A stretch of 64,000 bases of DNA from Phycisphaeraceae bacterium (GTDB taxonomy: Bacteria; Planctomycetota; Phycisphaerae; Phycisphaerales; UBA1924): positions 806,001 through 870,000 of the forward strand of contig JAHBXH010000001.1 in NCBI GenBank assembly GCA_019636555.1, read 5' to 3'. The stretch's first letter is position 1. Each line of letters begins with the position of its first letter. This document shows, piece by piece, positions 53,169-62,365 of this stretch. The translations under genes and the position numbers were made by a program. The notes beneath the pieces were generated by a model. That model was not told where the DNA came from. It searched no databases and saw only the letters and a list, made by a program, of their open reading frames with translations.

Positions 53169-53411
53169 ATGAATTGGAATCTCTCCGACGCCAAAAACCG
53201 TCTCAGCGAATTGCTCGATCGCGCGCGGCGGGAAGGCCCTCAGATCATCCGTCGCCGGAGCGACACCTTTGTGCTACTCCCGGCAGACCAGTACGAGCAA
53301 TTGACCGGCAAAGCCCCGAACTTCACCGATTGGTTGCTGAACGGCCCTCGCATCGACGACCTTTCAACGCCGCCGCGAAGCGACTCCCGGATGCGAGATG
53401 TTTCGCTCTGA
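53169..53411 (+). CDS. Phd/YefM-type antitoxin
   Basis: An 80-residue antitoxin. I prefer ATG 53169 (GGGAG upstream) over ATG 53154. The N-terminal WNLSDAKNRLSELLDRARRE is the classic Phd/YefM DNA-binding dimer sequence, followed by the PQIIRRRSDTFVLLPADQYE strand pair. The C-terminal 30 residues should be the disordered toxin-neutralising arm. It precedes a PIN toxin by 24 bp and probably represses the operon by binding the dyad at 53120-53136. Confidence 0.9.
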   Translation: MNWNLSDAKNRLSELLDRARREGPQIIRRRSDTFVLLPADQYEQLTGKAPNFTDWLLNGPRIDDLSTPPRSDSRMRDVSL

Positions 53412-53435
53412 GCGGACTCGGGAGTGCGGCTGTAC

Positions 53436-53867
53436 ATGAAAACGTTGATCGACACCGATGTGCTTTCCGAAGCGCGCAAGCCCGATGGGTTCGCGCTCGT
53501 GAAGCAACAGATCGCGGCCGCCAATCCGGACGATCTCTTCCTGAGTGTCATCTCGATCGGTGAGATCGCTCACGGCATCGCGAAGCTCCAAGCCGGAAAC
53601 AAGCGCCGTGAATTGGAAGAGTGGTTCGGCCTGACCGAGCGACACTTCGCCGATCGCATCCTTCCCATTAACCGCGACATCGCTCAGCTCTGGGGCGAGA
53701 TCACCGCGAAGGCGGCAAGCGCCGGTCGGACGCTCCACGCCGCCGATGGCCTGATCGCAGCGACCGCGATCCATCACGGCCTACGGCTCATGACCCGCAA
53801 CGTGAAGGATTTTGAGTCAACCGGTGTGATCGCCATAAATCCGTGGGAGACCGAGCCGCCGGAGTGA
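53436..53867 (+). CDS. VapC/FitB-type PIN-domain ribonuclease toxin
   Basis: A 143-residue PIN toxin with all four acidic metal ligands apparent: LIDTDVLSE (Asp about 6), ISIGEIAHG (Glu about 43), AADGLIAATA (Asp about 105) and TRNVKDFE (Asp about 123). PIN toxins cleave tRNA or rRNA when freed from the antitoxin. ATG 53436 gives the compact native start; GTG 53424, four codons earlier, is equally open. It forms an operon with the Phd-type antitoxin, a known mixed pairing (Phd antitoxin with a VapC-like toxin). Confidence 0.9.
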   Translation: MKTLIDTDVLSEARKPDGFALVKQQIAAANPDDLFLSVISIGEIAHGIAKLQAGNKRRELEEWFGLTERHFADRILPINRDIAQLWGEITAKAASAGRTLHAADGLIAATAIHHGLRLMTRNVKDFESTGVIAINPWETEPPE

Positions 53868-53923
53868 GTTGGGGGTAAGTCGCAGGCGAAGCGGCGGGAT
53901 ATCGATCGGGTATCCTCTGAGCC

Positions 53924-54646
53924 ATGCAAGCCGCAAAGTTAATTCCGCCCATAAACGATCCGGCGCCGGCGTTTGTATGCAAGAACAACACGCAAAGAAG
54001 CGATCCACGCCGATATTGCGTGCCGCTTAAGCACGTTGCGCTCACTCATACATACAGCGAAGCACCAAATGCAACGGCGGGCCAGAGAATGCTGGATGCA
54101 CTGCCTGAATCTGAAAGCGTGGCGCAGCTGCGGAGTTTGCTTGCGGGTGGCGATGGACTCGGTTTATTTGTTTCGGCAGAGCTGGAAAGAAAAACCAACG
54201 CTGGAACAATCGATCGAACTGGACATGTTGCCCAAGCACTGGCCGGAACGGTCGTGCTCTTCCCGCCGCACGAATGGGACGAAGTGCGGTCACACATGCG
54301 CGACTGGTTTCCTGATGGACTGGAGGAACAATTCGGGCCGCTTCCATACACATGGAACGACATCGCCCCGTTCGCCGGCGTGAACTTCAGCGAAGAACGT
54401 TGGTTTGTGGTCCTGCGCGGCTCCATGGCCGGGAACATTTGCTGGTTCACGCACGATGGCGATTGCGTAATGGACGAGCCGTGGGCTACCGACGTGCGCG
54501 CATGGGCCGAGCGAATTTGGCGTGAAGTGCCTTCGGTGCTCGGAGGCGTTATTCGCTATTCGGCGATTGACTCGATTGACGAGGTCCCGCCGAATACTGA
54601 ACTCTTTCCCGAGGCGTATGTCGCCGATTTGCGTACGACGAACTAA
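53924..54646 (+). CDS. Hypothetical protein, 240 aa
   Basis: A soluble, Trp-rich protein without signal or membrane segments. The N-terminal 60 residues are charged and probably flexible. The rest is alpha/beta with FFPPHEWDEVRSHM-like and WFTHDGDCVMDEPWA segments; the latter (MAGNICWFTHDGDCVMDEPW) distantly recalls SUKH/SMI1-KNR4 immunity domains, but this is weak. It lies 56 bp downstream of the toxin-antitoxin pair on the same strand. No function can be assigned. Confidence 0.5.
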   Translation: MQAAKLIPPINDPAPAFVCKNNTQRSDPRRYCVPLKHVALTHTYSEAPNATAGQRMLDALPESESVAQLRSLLAGGDGLGLFVSAELERKTNAGTIDRTGHVAQALAGTVVLFPPHEWDEVRSHMRDWFPDGLEEQFGPLPYTWNDIAPFAGVNFSEERWFVVLRGSMAGNICWFTHDGDCVMDEPWATDVRAWAERIWREVPSVLGGVIRYSAIDSIDEVPPNTELFPEAYVADLRTTN

Positions 54647-54674
54647 TTACGTCGACGCGACTACGGCGCTTTGC

Positions 54675-56384
54675 TTACACCTTCGGCCCCGCCCCCCGCA
54701 CCGCTTCCGGCATCTCAAACTGCTTGTCGTTCTCGCGGAAGCCTTTGGCTAGTTTCGCGGCCTGCGCGTCATACGCGGCGCCGTCCTTCCACGTGTTGCG
54801 CGGCAGGAGCACTTCGCCCGGCACGCCCTGCACCGCCTTGGGCACGTGCAGCCCGAACGCCGGCTCGGTCACGAACTCGGCCTTGGCGAGCGAGCCGTCG
54901 AGGATCGCCGTCACGAACGCGCGCGTGTAGGCGAGTTTGAAGCGGCTTCCGGTTCCGTACGGGCCGCCCGTCCAGCCGGTGTTGAGCAGCCACACGTTCG
55001 CGCCGTGCTGCTTGATCTTCTCGGCGAGTTGCTTGGCGTAGCTGACCGGAGGACGCGGCAGGAAGACGCCGCCGAAACACGGGCTGAAGTTCGGCTGCGG
55101 CTCGGTCACGCCGGCTTCCGTGCCCGCGAGCTTGCTCGTGTATCCGTTGATGAAGTAGTACATCGCCTGCTCGGGCGTGAGCTTGCTCACCGGCGGCATC
55201 ACGCCGTACGCATCGGCCGTCAGGAAGATCACGTTCTTCGGATTGCCGCAGACGCTCGGGATGATCGCGTTGTCGATGAAATCGACGGGATACGTGACGC
55301 GCGTGTTCTCGGTGAGTTTCGAACTGTCGTAATCCGGCACGCGGGTGCGGGGGTCGATCACCGTGTTCTCGAGCACGCTGCCGAACTTGATCGCGTTCCA
55401 GATCTGCGGCTCGCCTTCTTTGCTCAGCTTGATGCACTTGGCGTAGCAGCCGCCCTCGAAGTTGAACGCGCCGTGATCGCTCCAGCCGTGCTCATCATCG
55501 CCGATGAGCTTGCGGTTGGGATCGGCGCTGAGCGTCGTTTTCCCCGTGCCCGAAAGCCCGAAGAAGAGCGCCGCGTTGTCTCCCTTCATGTCGGTGTTGC
55601 ACGAGCAGTGCATCGGGAAGACGCCCACTTCTGGCATGTCATAGTTCATCGCGTAGAAGAGGCTCTTCTTCATCTCGCCCGCGTACTCGGTGCCGATGAT
55701 GACGACGAGCTTGCGCTCAAGGCTTTGCAGAATGAGCACCGGGCTCTTGACGCCGAACTTTTCCATTTCCTCTTTGGTGAGGCGACGGCGACCCGCGTTG
55801 ATCACGGTCCAGTCGTGCGCGAAGTCCTTGGTTGCCGCACCCGCCCCCTTGCTCCCCTGGCGAATGAAAAGCGTCGAGCAGAAGAGGCTGTGCCACGCCT
55901 GTTCTGTTACCACGCGCACGCCAAGGCGATACTTCGGGTCGGCGCCGACAAAGCCTTCGAACACATACAGATGCGGGCGTGTGTTCAGGTGATCGACGGC
56001 GATCTTGAGTGCCGCGTCGAAATTCGCGGGCGTGATCGGGCGATTGACCTTGCCCCACCAGATGTTGTTCTTGATCCCCGGCGTCTCTTCGAGATACTTG
56101 TCGTTGGGGCTGCGCCCGGTGCGGTCGCCCGTGTTGCAGACCAGCGCGCCGTTCGCCGCCAGAGTTCCTTCACCCGCCGCGACCGCCCGCTGCACCAACT
56201 CCGCCGGACTCAAATTGAAGCTCGTCTTGTGCGGGGCGAGATCAAGATTGCTCAGGTAGCTCGTCGACGGCGTCACTTTGGTTGACGCTGCGGTGGGAGT
56301 GCTGGAGGTGGGAGTGCTGGAGGTGGGGGTGCTGGAGGTGGGGGTGCTGGAGGTGGGGGTGCTGGAGGTGGGGGTGCTGGACAA
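54675..56384 (-). CDS. pckA: Phosphoenolpyruvate carboxykinase (ATP)
   Basis: A 569-residue enzyme that converts oxaloacetate and ATP to PEP, the first step of gluconeogenesis. Motifs: substrate-binding CNTGDRTGRSPNDKY (about 83-97), the kinase-1a P-loop FFGLSGTGKTTLSADP (about 273-288), kinase-2 region IGDDEHGW, and the C-terminal LLNTGWTGGPYGTGSR block. I start it at TTG 56384, because GGAGG lies eight bases upstream; the frame is open to ATG 56534 but has no ribosome-binding site there and adds a Cys-rich run unlike the family. The first 30 residues are six TPTSS repeats encoded by a 15-bp minisatellite, absent from ordinary PckA proteins. Confidence 0.93.
   Translation of the reverse strand: MSSTPTSSTPTSSTPTSSTPTSSTPTSSTPTAASTKVTPSTSYLSNLDLAPHKTSFNLSPAELVQRAVAAGEGTLAANGALVCNTGDRTGRSPNDKYLEETPGIKNNIWWGKVNRPITPANFDAALKIAVDHLNTRPHLYVFEGFVGADPKYRLGVRVVTEQAWHSLFCSTLFIRQGSKGAGAATKDFAHDWTVINAGRRRLTKEEMEKFGVKSPVLILQSLERKLVVIIGTEYAGEMKKSLFYAMNYDMPEVGVFPMHCSCNTDMKGDNAALFFGLSGTGKTTLSADPNRKLIGDDEHGWSDHGAFNFEGGCYAKCIKLSKEGEPQIWNAIKFGSVLENTVIDPRTRVPDYDSSKLTENTRVTYPVDFIDNAIIPSVCGNPKNVIFLTADAYGVMPPVSKLTPEQAMYYFINGYTSKLAGTEAGVTEPQPNFSPCFGGVFLPRPPVSYAKQLAEKIKQHGANVWLLNTGWTGGPYGTGSRFKLAYTRAFVTAILDGSLAKAEFVTEPAFGLHVPKAVQGVPGEVLLPRNTWKDGAAYDAQAAKLAKGFRENDKQFEMPEAVRGAGPKV
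56292..56381 (-). repeat. Six 15-bp tandem repeats encoding TPTSS
   Basis: Six head-to-tail copies of GGTGGGRGTGCTGGA (the first two have A, the others G at the seventh base), directly after the pckA start codon. Each unit is in frame, so copy-number change alters only the length of the N-terminal tail. It has no spacer diversity and is not a CRISPR array. Confidence 0.95.
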
Positions 56385-56608
56385 GTTTGAGGCCTCCGTG
56401 TTGATCGCTGGTTTGCCGCAGTTCTGGGCGTTACATCCCGACGAATTCCCGCAACAGAGCGACGTGAAGATTCGTTCAGGGGGTAACGGAGAGCCTAGAC
56501 ACAAAAAGTGCAAAAAGCGACTCTTCGATGCCACTGGCTGCGGCCGGTGCCGCCACCGACCGGATTCCGATGAGTGGCGCTTTCATGCTTGGGAAATAGC
56601 CCGAATCA

Positions 56609-57787
56609 TCATCGGGCGGCCGCGTTTTCTTTTGGGGGCGCGACTTCGTTGCTCTGACCAACAAGTGCGACATCCGGGTCGACGGGAAGGTCGTCGAACC
56701 GGTCATCATCCATTCCCATTCCGGGAGTCTTGCCGCATTCCGGGCATGCAGCACCCGCAGGAAGTCCCGCGCGGGAGTATCCGCAATGCGAACATCGCAT
56801 CGGGTCGGACAGCTCCTTGAGTCTCCGGGCATATCGGCTTTGTGTCAGAAGCATCGTCGCCGCGCCGCCCACGGCGATCAGCCCCGTCGCCCATTGAACG
56901 GCGCTCAGGTGCTGATCCTCCGGAAAGAGAAAAGGCGCGACAATTGAAACCGTGATCGGCTGCAACTGCACGACGCCCGCCGACACCGCGAGCCCGAGCG
57001 CCTGGATGCTCTTGAAGTACGCCGTGTGCCCGATGCCGATTCCGATGACCGCGGACGCGAGCATCATCGCCCACATTCCGCCGGACATGTGCAGAACTCC
57101 GAGCCCGAAATCGTGCTCATGGGTTTGCTGATCGTGGGCGAAAAGGACCATGAGCACGATCATCCCAATCGCCGTGAGCTGGCTGACAGCGCTGAACGCG
57201 AGCAGAGGCTTCATGCCGTGCATGGTGGCACGCACGCTGAGCGCATACCCGGCGTAAAGCAGCCCGGAAGCGATTGAAAGCACGACACCGACCGCGGTGC
57301 CTTTGCCCAGGCCGCCCGGCGTGAGCGCGATCGTCAGCAGCGTTCCGCACACCACCATCGCGATGCCGAGGATGAATCCGGGTTTCTTGATGATCATGCG
57401 TTCGGCCGGAAACATGACCGCCGCGGCACACGTCACGAACACGATCTGGAACCGCAGGCTGAACGTCATCAGGCTCGGGTCCACGAAGTACGGAGCAAGA
57501 CCGAAGCACGCCTGCGCCGCGGTGTTGAATACGCTCGGCCAGAACGCCGCCTTCCAAAGGCCGGGCGGCAGCGCACCCTTTCGCGCCGCGACAAGCAAGA
57601 GCGGCAACCACAGCAACGCAGAGAATCCGTACCTCCATCCGTTGGCGGTCCAGCCGTCCACCTGCGAGGTAAAGAATCGGAGAAAGAGCGGAATCGTCGT
57701 CCAGCACGCCAGCGAGGTGAGAATGAGCGCAATGCCGGCTCCGGTGCCGGTGTGCGTCGCGTCGCTGCTTGTCGCGGGTTGTTTCAT
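56609..57787 (-). CDS. EamA/DMT-family transporter with C-terminal zinc ribbon
   Basis: ATG 57787 begins a 392-residue protein with ten hydrophobic helices in two five-helix repeats, for example GIALILTSLACWTTIPLFLR (about 18-37) and ATGLIAVGGAATMLL near residue 325, the pattern of drug/metabolite exporters. A His-rich loop (HDQQTHEHDFG) lies between helices. After the last helix a cytoplasmic zinc ribbon is added: CSHCGYSRAGLPAGAACPEC (about 341-360), a motif widespread in planctomycetes but unusual on a transporter. The substrate is unknown. It belongs to a minus-strand cluster with the uridine-kinase-like gene 59 bp upstream. Confidence 0.8.
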   Translation of the reverse strand: MKQPATSSDATHTGTGAGIALILTSLACWTTIPLFLRFFTSQVDGWTANGWRYGFSALLWLPLLLVAARKGALPPGLWKAAFWPSVFNTAAQACFGLAPYFVDPSLMTFSLRFQIVFVTCAAAVMFPAERMIIKKPGFILGIAMVVCGTLLTIALTPGGLGKGTAVGVVLSIASGLLYAGYALSVRATMHGMKPLLAFSAVSQLTAIGMIVLMVLFAHDQQTHEHDFGLGVLHMSGGMWAMMLASAVIGIGIGHTAYFKSIQALGLAVSAGVVQLQPITVSIVAPFLFPEDQHLSAVQWATGLIAVGGAATMLLTQSRYARRLKELSDPMRCSHCGYSRAGLPAGAACPECGKTPGMGMDDDRFDDLPVDPDVALVGQSNEVAPPKENAAAR

Positions 57788-57846
57788 GAGTTGCCGGATC
57801 GAGAGTATGAGCGCCAAAACCGATCGCGCGACAGAGCATTCCCGAT

Positions 57847-58461
57847 TCAGACCGTCGGCATCCCCGCACCGTTCCGCACGACGAAATGCGCCCGAGAGCG
57901 ATAGACATGTTCAAATTTCGCGAAGGTGGGTTCCGCAACGGAGTGAAAGAACTCCCGCGCGACCTCAACGCCCCAGCCGCGCTGGCCTGTCGCTTCCAGA
58001 TACTCCCATCGCCGCCAGCGGATTTCGGGCGGCGCTTCCACAAACACGCACAGATCGAGATGAGGCAAAATCCGCTCGTGCAGCGCGTGGATTCCCTCAA
58101 CGAGAACGAGACTTGCCGGCGCGACCTCTCGGTATCCCACGCGTGAATGAGTCTGAAACGACCATGTCGGGATGCGGGTGGATGTGCCGCGCCGAAGGTC
58201 CAAAAGGTTGGCGATCAGCGCCGCGCTGTCGGCGCGGTCCGGATCGTCGCGATCCTCGTACGCAACTTTGTCGTAGTCCGGCAAATAGTCGTCGGTTGCG
58301 ATGTGTATGCCATGTTCTCCACGAAGCGTGCGTGAGAGATGAGACTTCCCGGCGCCGACGGGCCCGGTGACGCCGATAACGCACACGCGCCCCGAGGGAA
58401 TCCGCAGGCGAATCGCCCTCGGCGCTTCGTCCCAGTTCAGAAGTTGTGCAGTGTCTGCCAT
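57847..58461 (-). CDS. Uridine-kinase-like P-loop kinase
   Basis: A 204-residue P-loop NTPase. Walker A is GVTGPVGAGKSHLSRTL (about 30-46). The DDYLPDY segment (about 57-63) and VLVEGIHALHERI (about 119-131) match the uridine kinase/phosphoribulokinase fold, in which the Asp pair binds magnesium and substrate. The protein is about the length of bacterial uridine kinases (Udk, 200-215), but the similarity is moderate, so the substrate may be another small hydroxylated molecule. It starts 13 bp after the kinase gene stop, so the two are in one operon. Confidence 0.75.
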   Translation of the reverse strand: MADTAQLLNWDEAPRAIRLRIPSGRVCVIGVTGPVGAGKSHLSRTLRGEHGIHIATDDYLPDYDKVAYEDRDDPDRADSAALIANLLDLRRGTSTRIPTWSFQTHSRVGYREVAPASLVLVEGIHALHERILPHLDLCVFVEAPPEIRWRRWEYLEATGQRGWGVEVAREFFHSVAEPTFAKFEHVYRSRAHFVVRNGAGMPTV

Positions 58462-58474
58462 TGGTCGAGCGGGA

Positions 58475-61408
58475 TTATCGCGCGCCGGAATCCGGGAGCT
58501 TTTCCGGGACCGGATCGTTCTTCAGCGATCGCACGGAGCGCGACTTGGCGGTGAATTGATCAGCGCGTCCCTGATCACCAGCACGTTTGTAATGCCACGC
58601 AAGCCTTTGATACGCACGCCGGATCCCGGCGAGTGAGACGCCTCGTGCCCCTTCAAGCGTCTCCGCGCTACTTTCCATCAGAGCGACTCCTTGCTTGATG
58701 TCGCCGCTTGCCGCCAGCGCGCTGCCGACCGCCCCGCGTGCCTGCGCGGTTTGCCAGTTCGATTCGCCGAACGCCTTCTCGCGAATCGCGAGCGCCCGCC
58801 GAGCAATCTCGAGGGCCGCCGGTGCATCGCCTTTGCGAACAAGGGCATCCGAGAGCGCGACGAGCGAGCCCGTCGCCTGCGGCTCTTCCTCCCCGTACAC
58901 GAGGAGATACGACTCGAGCGATTCTCGCAGTGTCTTCTCCGCCCGGTCGAATTCGCCCTTCTCGGTCTGCACATCGCCAAGCCCGAACAGGATGCGCGCG
59001 GTCGTGGCGCTCTTGGGCCCGATCACATTCCGCGCGTCCGTCGCGGCACTCAACAGCATCGATTCTGCCGCGTCGATCTTCCCGAGCGAAAACAGACACA
59101 ACCCGACGTTCATCCTCTGGAAGATCGTCTCCGGATGCGTGGTTCCCATCGCGTCGGCGCACTGCACCAACGCCTCCTCCAGCAGCGGCAGCGCGAGATC
59201 CGGCCGCGCCGAATCCACGTACAGAATGCCCAGGTTGTTGAGCGAAGTCGCGATCTCTTTGTGCGGCGCCGCGAAGAACTTCCGCTGCATCGCGAGCGAC
59301 TCCTTGAAGAGCGGCTCCGCCTCTTCGTACTTGGACTGATCCTGCAGGACTGAAGCAAGATTCGAGAGCGCCCGCGCCACGCTCGGACTCTCGCCGTCGG
59401 TTCGCCGCAGGATCTCGAGCGATTCGCGATCGAGGGCTTCGGCTTCCGCAAGCTTGTTCTGGTTACGCAGGCAGAGGCCGAGGTTCCCGATCGTCTGGCC
59501 CAGCGTCGGGTGCTCCTGTCCGGGCACGGATTTCATGAGCTGCAGCGCTTCACGCCACTTTTGCTCTGCTTCTTCGAGACGATTCGTTCGACGCAGCAGC
59601 GTCGCCAGATTGTTCTTGGCGGTTGCAAGATTGAACGGCTCGGTCGCGCGCCACTCTTCGAACATCGACTCGACTTCCTTGTAGTACTTTTCGGCCTCGT
59701 CGTAGCGCCCAAGATCATCGAGAAGAAACGCGAGGCTGTTCAGCGCCTCCGCGTAGCCGACACTGTTCGTGCCCGAGACCTGCGCTCGTAGCGCCAGGGT
59801 GCGCCGGATCTGCTTCTCCGCTTGTTCCGTCAGCCCGAGGCTGATATACGCATCTCCGAGTGTCTGGCGTACTTCGGCCTCGACGAGAGGCTGCTCTTTC
59901 AATGAACCGTTGTCGAGGCGTGCCGCGGCCCGATCGATCACCTGGCGCACCGTCATATCCGGCGTCGCGCCTTTTTCTGGGTCGCCCGCCGCGATCATCT
60001 CCTGAAGAAAACTGCGGACCGCGAGCGCTGTTTCCGCTTCGTGCTGCGCTTCGCTTTTCGCCTTGTCGGCAGCTTCCGCCTGTCGATCCGCCTTTTCCTT
60101 GGCCTCCTTCGCCGCGACCGCGGCACGATCGCTGTTCTCCGCCGCGAGCACGGCGATGTCGCGCTGGTCGCGCGCCTGGATCAATCCGTAGCTCGCGAGC
60201 GCCAGCCCCACGACAAGCGCGAGCACGACGAAAACCGCCGCGCTCAGCGCAAGCCGGTGGCGCCGCGCGAATTTCCCGGCACGATAGAAAGTGCTCGGCG
60301 GCCCCGCGAGCACTGGCTGACCCGTGAGAGCGCGCTCGAGGTCGAGCCCGAAGTCGCGCGCCGATGCGTAACGCCGGTCGCGATCCTTTTCGAGGCTCTT
60401 GTTCAGAATCCAGTCGAGGTCGCCGCGCAGCGCCTTGGCGATCGCCGCGGGTCGTTCGCCGCGCCGATCGGCAAGCGTGCGCGTGCTCGCCGAAGAGCGC
60501 GCCGCGTACCGATCGGATGCCCGCACCGGCTCGGCATCGCGCAGCAACCGGAGCATCTCGAGCGCCGCGCCCCGCGATGGCGGTTCAATCGGAAGACGGC
60601 CGGTCAGCAATTCGTAGAGCGTGACCCCAAGCGAGTAGACATCGGAGCGAACATCCGCGTCCACTCCCCCCGAACCCGCCTGCTCCGGGCTCATGTATTC
60701 CGGCGTGCCGAGAAAGTGACCTTCCAGCGTCCGGGCTTGCTGCACGCCGGGTGCGGTCGCCTTCGCGATCCCGAAGTCGATGATGCGTGCCCGGGCGGGT
60801 GCATCGGCGCGATCGGATTCCGCGTGCACGAGAATGTTCGAGGGTTTCAGATCGCGGTGAATGATGCCGCGCTGGTGCGCGTGCTGCACGGCTTCGCAAA
60901 CGTCGATCATCAGGCGGACGCGCGCCTCGATGTTCATGCGCGTGTCGTCGCAGAATCTCGTGATCGGAACGCCCCGCACGAGCTCCATCGCGAAGAAAGG
61001 CCTGCCGTTCGAAGTCACCCCTGCATCGAGAATCTTTGCGATTCCCGGGTGATCGAGCAGCGCGAGCGCCTGCCGCTCCGCCTCGAAGCGCGTGATGATC
61101 TCGCGCGTGTCCATCCCCGGCTTCAGGACTTTGAGCGCGACTGTGCGCCGGATCGGCTCGCTCTGTTCAGCCTCGTACACCACGCCGAAGCCGCCTTCGC
61201 CGATGACGCGCACGATCTTGTACGGTCCGACGACGTCTCCCGGCGCAAGCCACCCCGTGCTGCTGAGCGCGGGCGACACCGCCTGATCCACCGTCGGCGA
61301 GTCGGGATCGATCCGCGGCGTTTGCCCGCCAAAATCCGGAGGCGTGGCCGCCGCATCGCGCGTGGCGTCGCCTCCGAATTCGAACCCGCGATGGTCGGAC
61401 GCCGCCAT
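58475..61408 (-). CDS. Ser/Thr protein kinase with transmembrane helix and TPR array
   Basis: A 977-residue Hanks-type kinase; ATG 61408 is preferred over a TTG two codons earlier. Kinase domain about 66-330: glycine loop VIGEGGFGVVYEAEQ, Lys in VALKVLKPG, catalytic HRDLKPSNILV, metal-binding DFGIAKA, and the GTPEYMSPEQ activation-segment end. A transmembrane helix lies at about 387-410 (LSAAVFVVLALVVGLALASY), a short coiled coil follows, and then about ten TPRs (for example EALNSLAFLLDDLGRYDEAE) facing the periplasm. This is the standard planctomycete sensor-kinase layout; TPRs probably bind a protein partner. The methyltransferase lies 21 bp upstream. Confidence 0.9.
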   Translation of the reverse strand: MAASDHRGFEFGGDATRDAAATPPDFGGQTPRIDPDSPTVDQAVSPALSSTGWLAPGDVVGPYKIVRVIGEGGFGVVYEAEQSEPIRRTVALKVLKPGMDTREIITRFEAERQALALLDHPGIAKILDAGVTSNGRPFFAMELVRGVPITRFCDDTRMNIEARVRLMIDVCEAVQHAHQRGIIHRDLKPSNILVHAESDRADAPARARIIDFGIAKATAPGVQQARTLEGHFLGTPEYMSPEQAGSGGVDADVRSDVYSLGVTLYELLTGRLPIEPPSRGAALEMLRLLRDAEPVRASDRYAARSSASTRTLADRRGERPAAIAKALRGDLDWILNKSLEKDRDRRYASARDFGLDLERALTGQPVLAGPPSTFYRAGKFARRHRLALSAAVFVVLALVVGLALASYGLIQARDQRDIAVLAAENSDRAAVAAKEAKEKADRQAEAADKAKSEAQHEAETALAVRSFLQEMIAAGDPEKGATPDMTVRQVIDRAAARLDNGSLKEQPLVEAEVRQTLGDAYISLGLTEQAEKQIRRTLALRAQVSGTNSVGYAEALNSLAFLLDDLGRYDEAEKYYKEVESMFEEWRATEPFNLATAKNNLATLLRRTNRLEEAEQKWREALQLMKSVPGQEHPTLGQTIGNLGLCLRNQNKLAEAEALDRESLEILRRTDGESPSVARALSNLASVLQDQSKYEEAEPLFKESLAMQRKFFAAPHKEIATSLNNLGILYVDSARPDLALPLLEEALVQCADAMGTTHPETIFQRMNVGLCLFSLGKIDAAESMLLSAATDARNVIGPKSATTARILFGLGDVQTEKGEFDRAEKTLRESLESYLLVYGEEEPQATGSLVALSDALVRKGDAPAALEIARRALAIREKAFGESNWQTAQARGAVGSALAASGDIKQGVALMESSAETLEGARGVSLAGIRRAYQRLAWHYKRAGDQGRADQFTAKSRSVRSLKNDPVPEKLPDSGAR

Positions 61409-61429
61409 GCTCAACAGTATTGCGCCACG

Positions 61430-62215
61430 CTACCTGCGGCCGCGCCGCGCCAGCCACCAGCCGGGCCGCACCGATCCCGAGAGTTCGGAAATCGCGGCGA
61501 GCTTGCGCCGGAGACACTCTTCAAGCAATGCGCGGTCCGCGGCTCCGTTGGTGATCACCCGCCCCGCGTTTGTTCGAAGCAATTTGTAGATGGCACGCTC
61601 GCGCGAGCGCACTTCAGCCCCGCTCCAAACCTTGGAATCGAGAACACGGTCGTCGGCATCTTCGATCGTTCTTTCGACATCCGCTGGGGTCGGCAAATGC
61701 GCTGTGTCTCGCCGTCGCTTCAAAGCCACCGCGTCATCGAATATGTACCAACCTCCCGGCTTTGTCAGCCGCCTTGCGATCCGGATCGCCTGTTCGAAAG
61801 GAAAAACATTGAGCAACACGACCGCATCGAAACCACGCAACCGAATTCTTTCCGCCACGCCCACGCGGAACTCGCACAGGTTTTCAACGCCGCGCGCTCT
61901 CGCCAAGTCGCGGCAATCCGCGATAAACGGCGCGAATGCATCCACGCCCAACACGCGGCAGCCGATTCTGCGCGCGATCTCCACGGCGACCGCGCCCTTG
62001 CCGCACCCAAGATCGAGCACGCGCGATTCCGGGCCTAGACCCGCACGCTTGAGCCGGCGCGCCGTGAATTCGGGCATGCTCCCCAGCGCATGCAGCGGGC
62101 GGAAAAATTCCTGAATGAGATGAGCGCCCTCCGCGGGCACATCGAGCGAACGCGTGGCAAGGCGGACGCTTCGGGATGTCTTGGGAAGTTTCCTGAGCGC
62201 CACGCAAGTCTCCAT
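61430..62215 (-). CDS. Class I SAM-dependent methyltransferase
   Basis: A 261-residue enzyme with motif I VLDLGCGKGAVAVEIA (about 66-81), the acidic end of strand 2 (VLGVDAFAPFI, about 88-98), and motif IV-like FDAVVLLNVFPF (about 128-139). The substrate cannot be inferred. I chose ATG 62215; an earlier start at 62236 is open. The gene is first in the minus-strand cluster and divergent from dnaK, with about 208 bp between. Confidence 0.7.
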   Translation of the reverse strand: METCVALRKLPKTSRSVRLATRSLDVPAEGAHLIQEFFRPLHALGSMPEFTARRLKRAGLGPESRVLDLGCGKGAVAVEIARRIGCRVLGVDAFAPFIADCRDLARARGVENLCEFRVGVAERIRLRGFDAVVLLNVFPFEQAIRIARRLTKPGGWYIFDDAVALKRRRDTAHLPTPADVERTIEDADDRVLDSKVWSGAEVRSRERAIYKLLRTNAGRVITNGAADRALLEECLRRKLAAISELSGSVRPGWWLARRGRR

Positions 62216-62365
62216 CAAAACAAGTCGCTCGAACACCCCCTCTTTGAAGGTGTCAGTATGGCAGGCGATCCGGCCGACGGGCGTCTAGTCGGCTGAAAAC
62301 GGGGAGACGCAGCCCGATTCCTCCCTTCATTCCCGTCTCATTCCGGTTTGGTAAAAGCACGGGGC

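Noticed and set aside
54846..56285. 479-codon plus-strand frame opposite pckA
   Set aside because: Antisense shadow; the pckA motifs on the other strand are unambiguous.
56292..56381. CRISPR array
   Set aside because: Units are contiguous 15-mers without spacers and keep a reading frame; it is a coding minisatellite.
60041..62038. 665-codon plus-strand frame across the kinase and methyltransferase genes
   Set aside because: Antisense shadow spanning two real genes; Arg-rich product without motifs.
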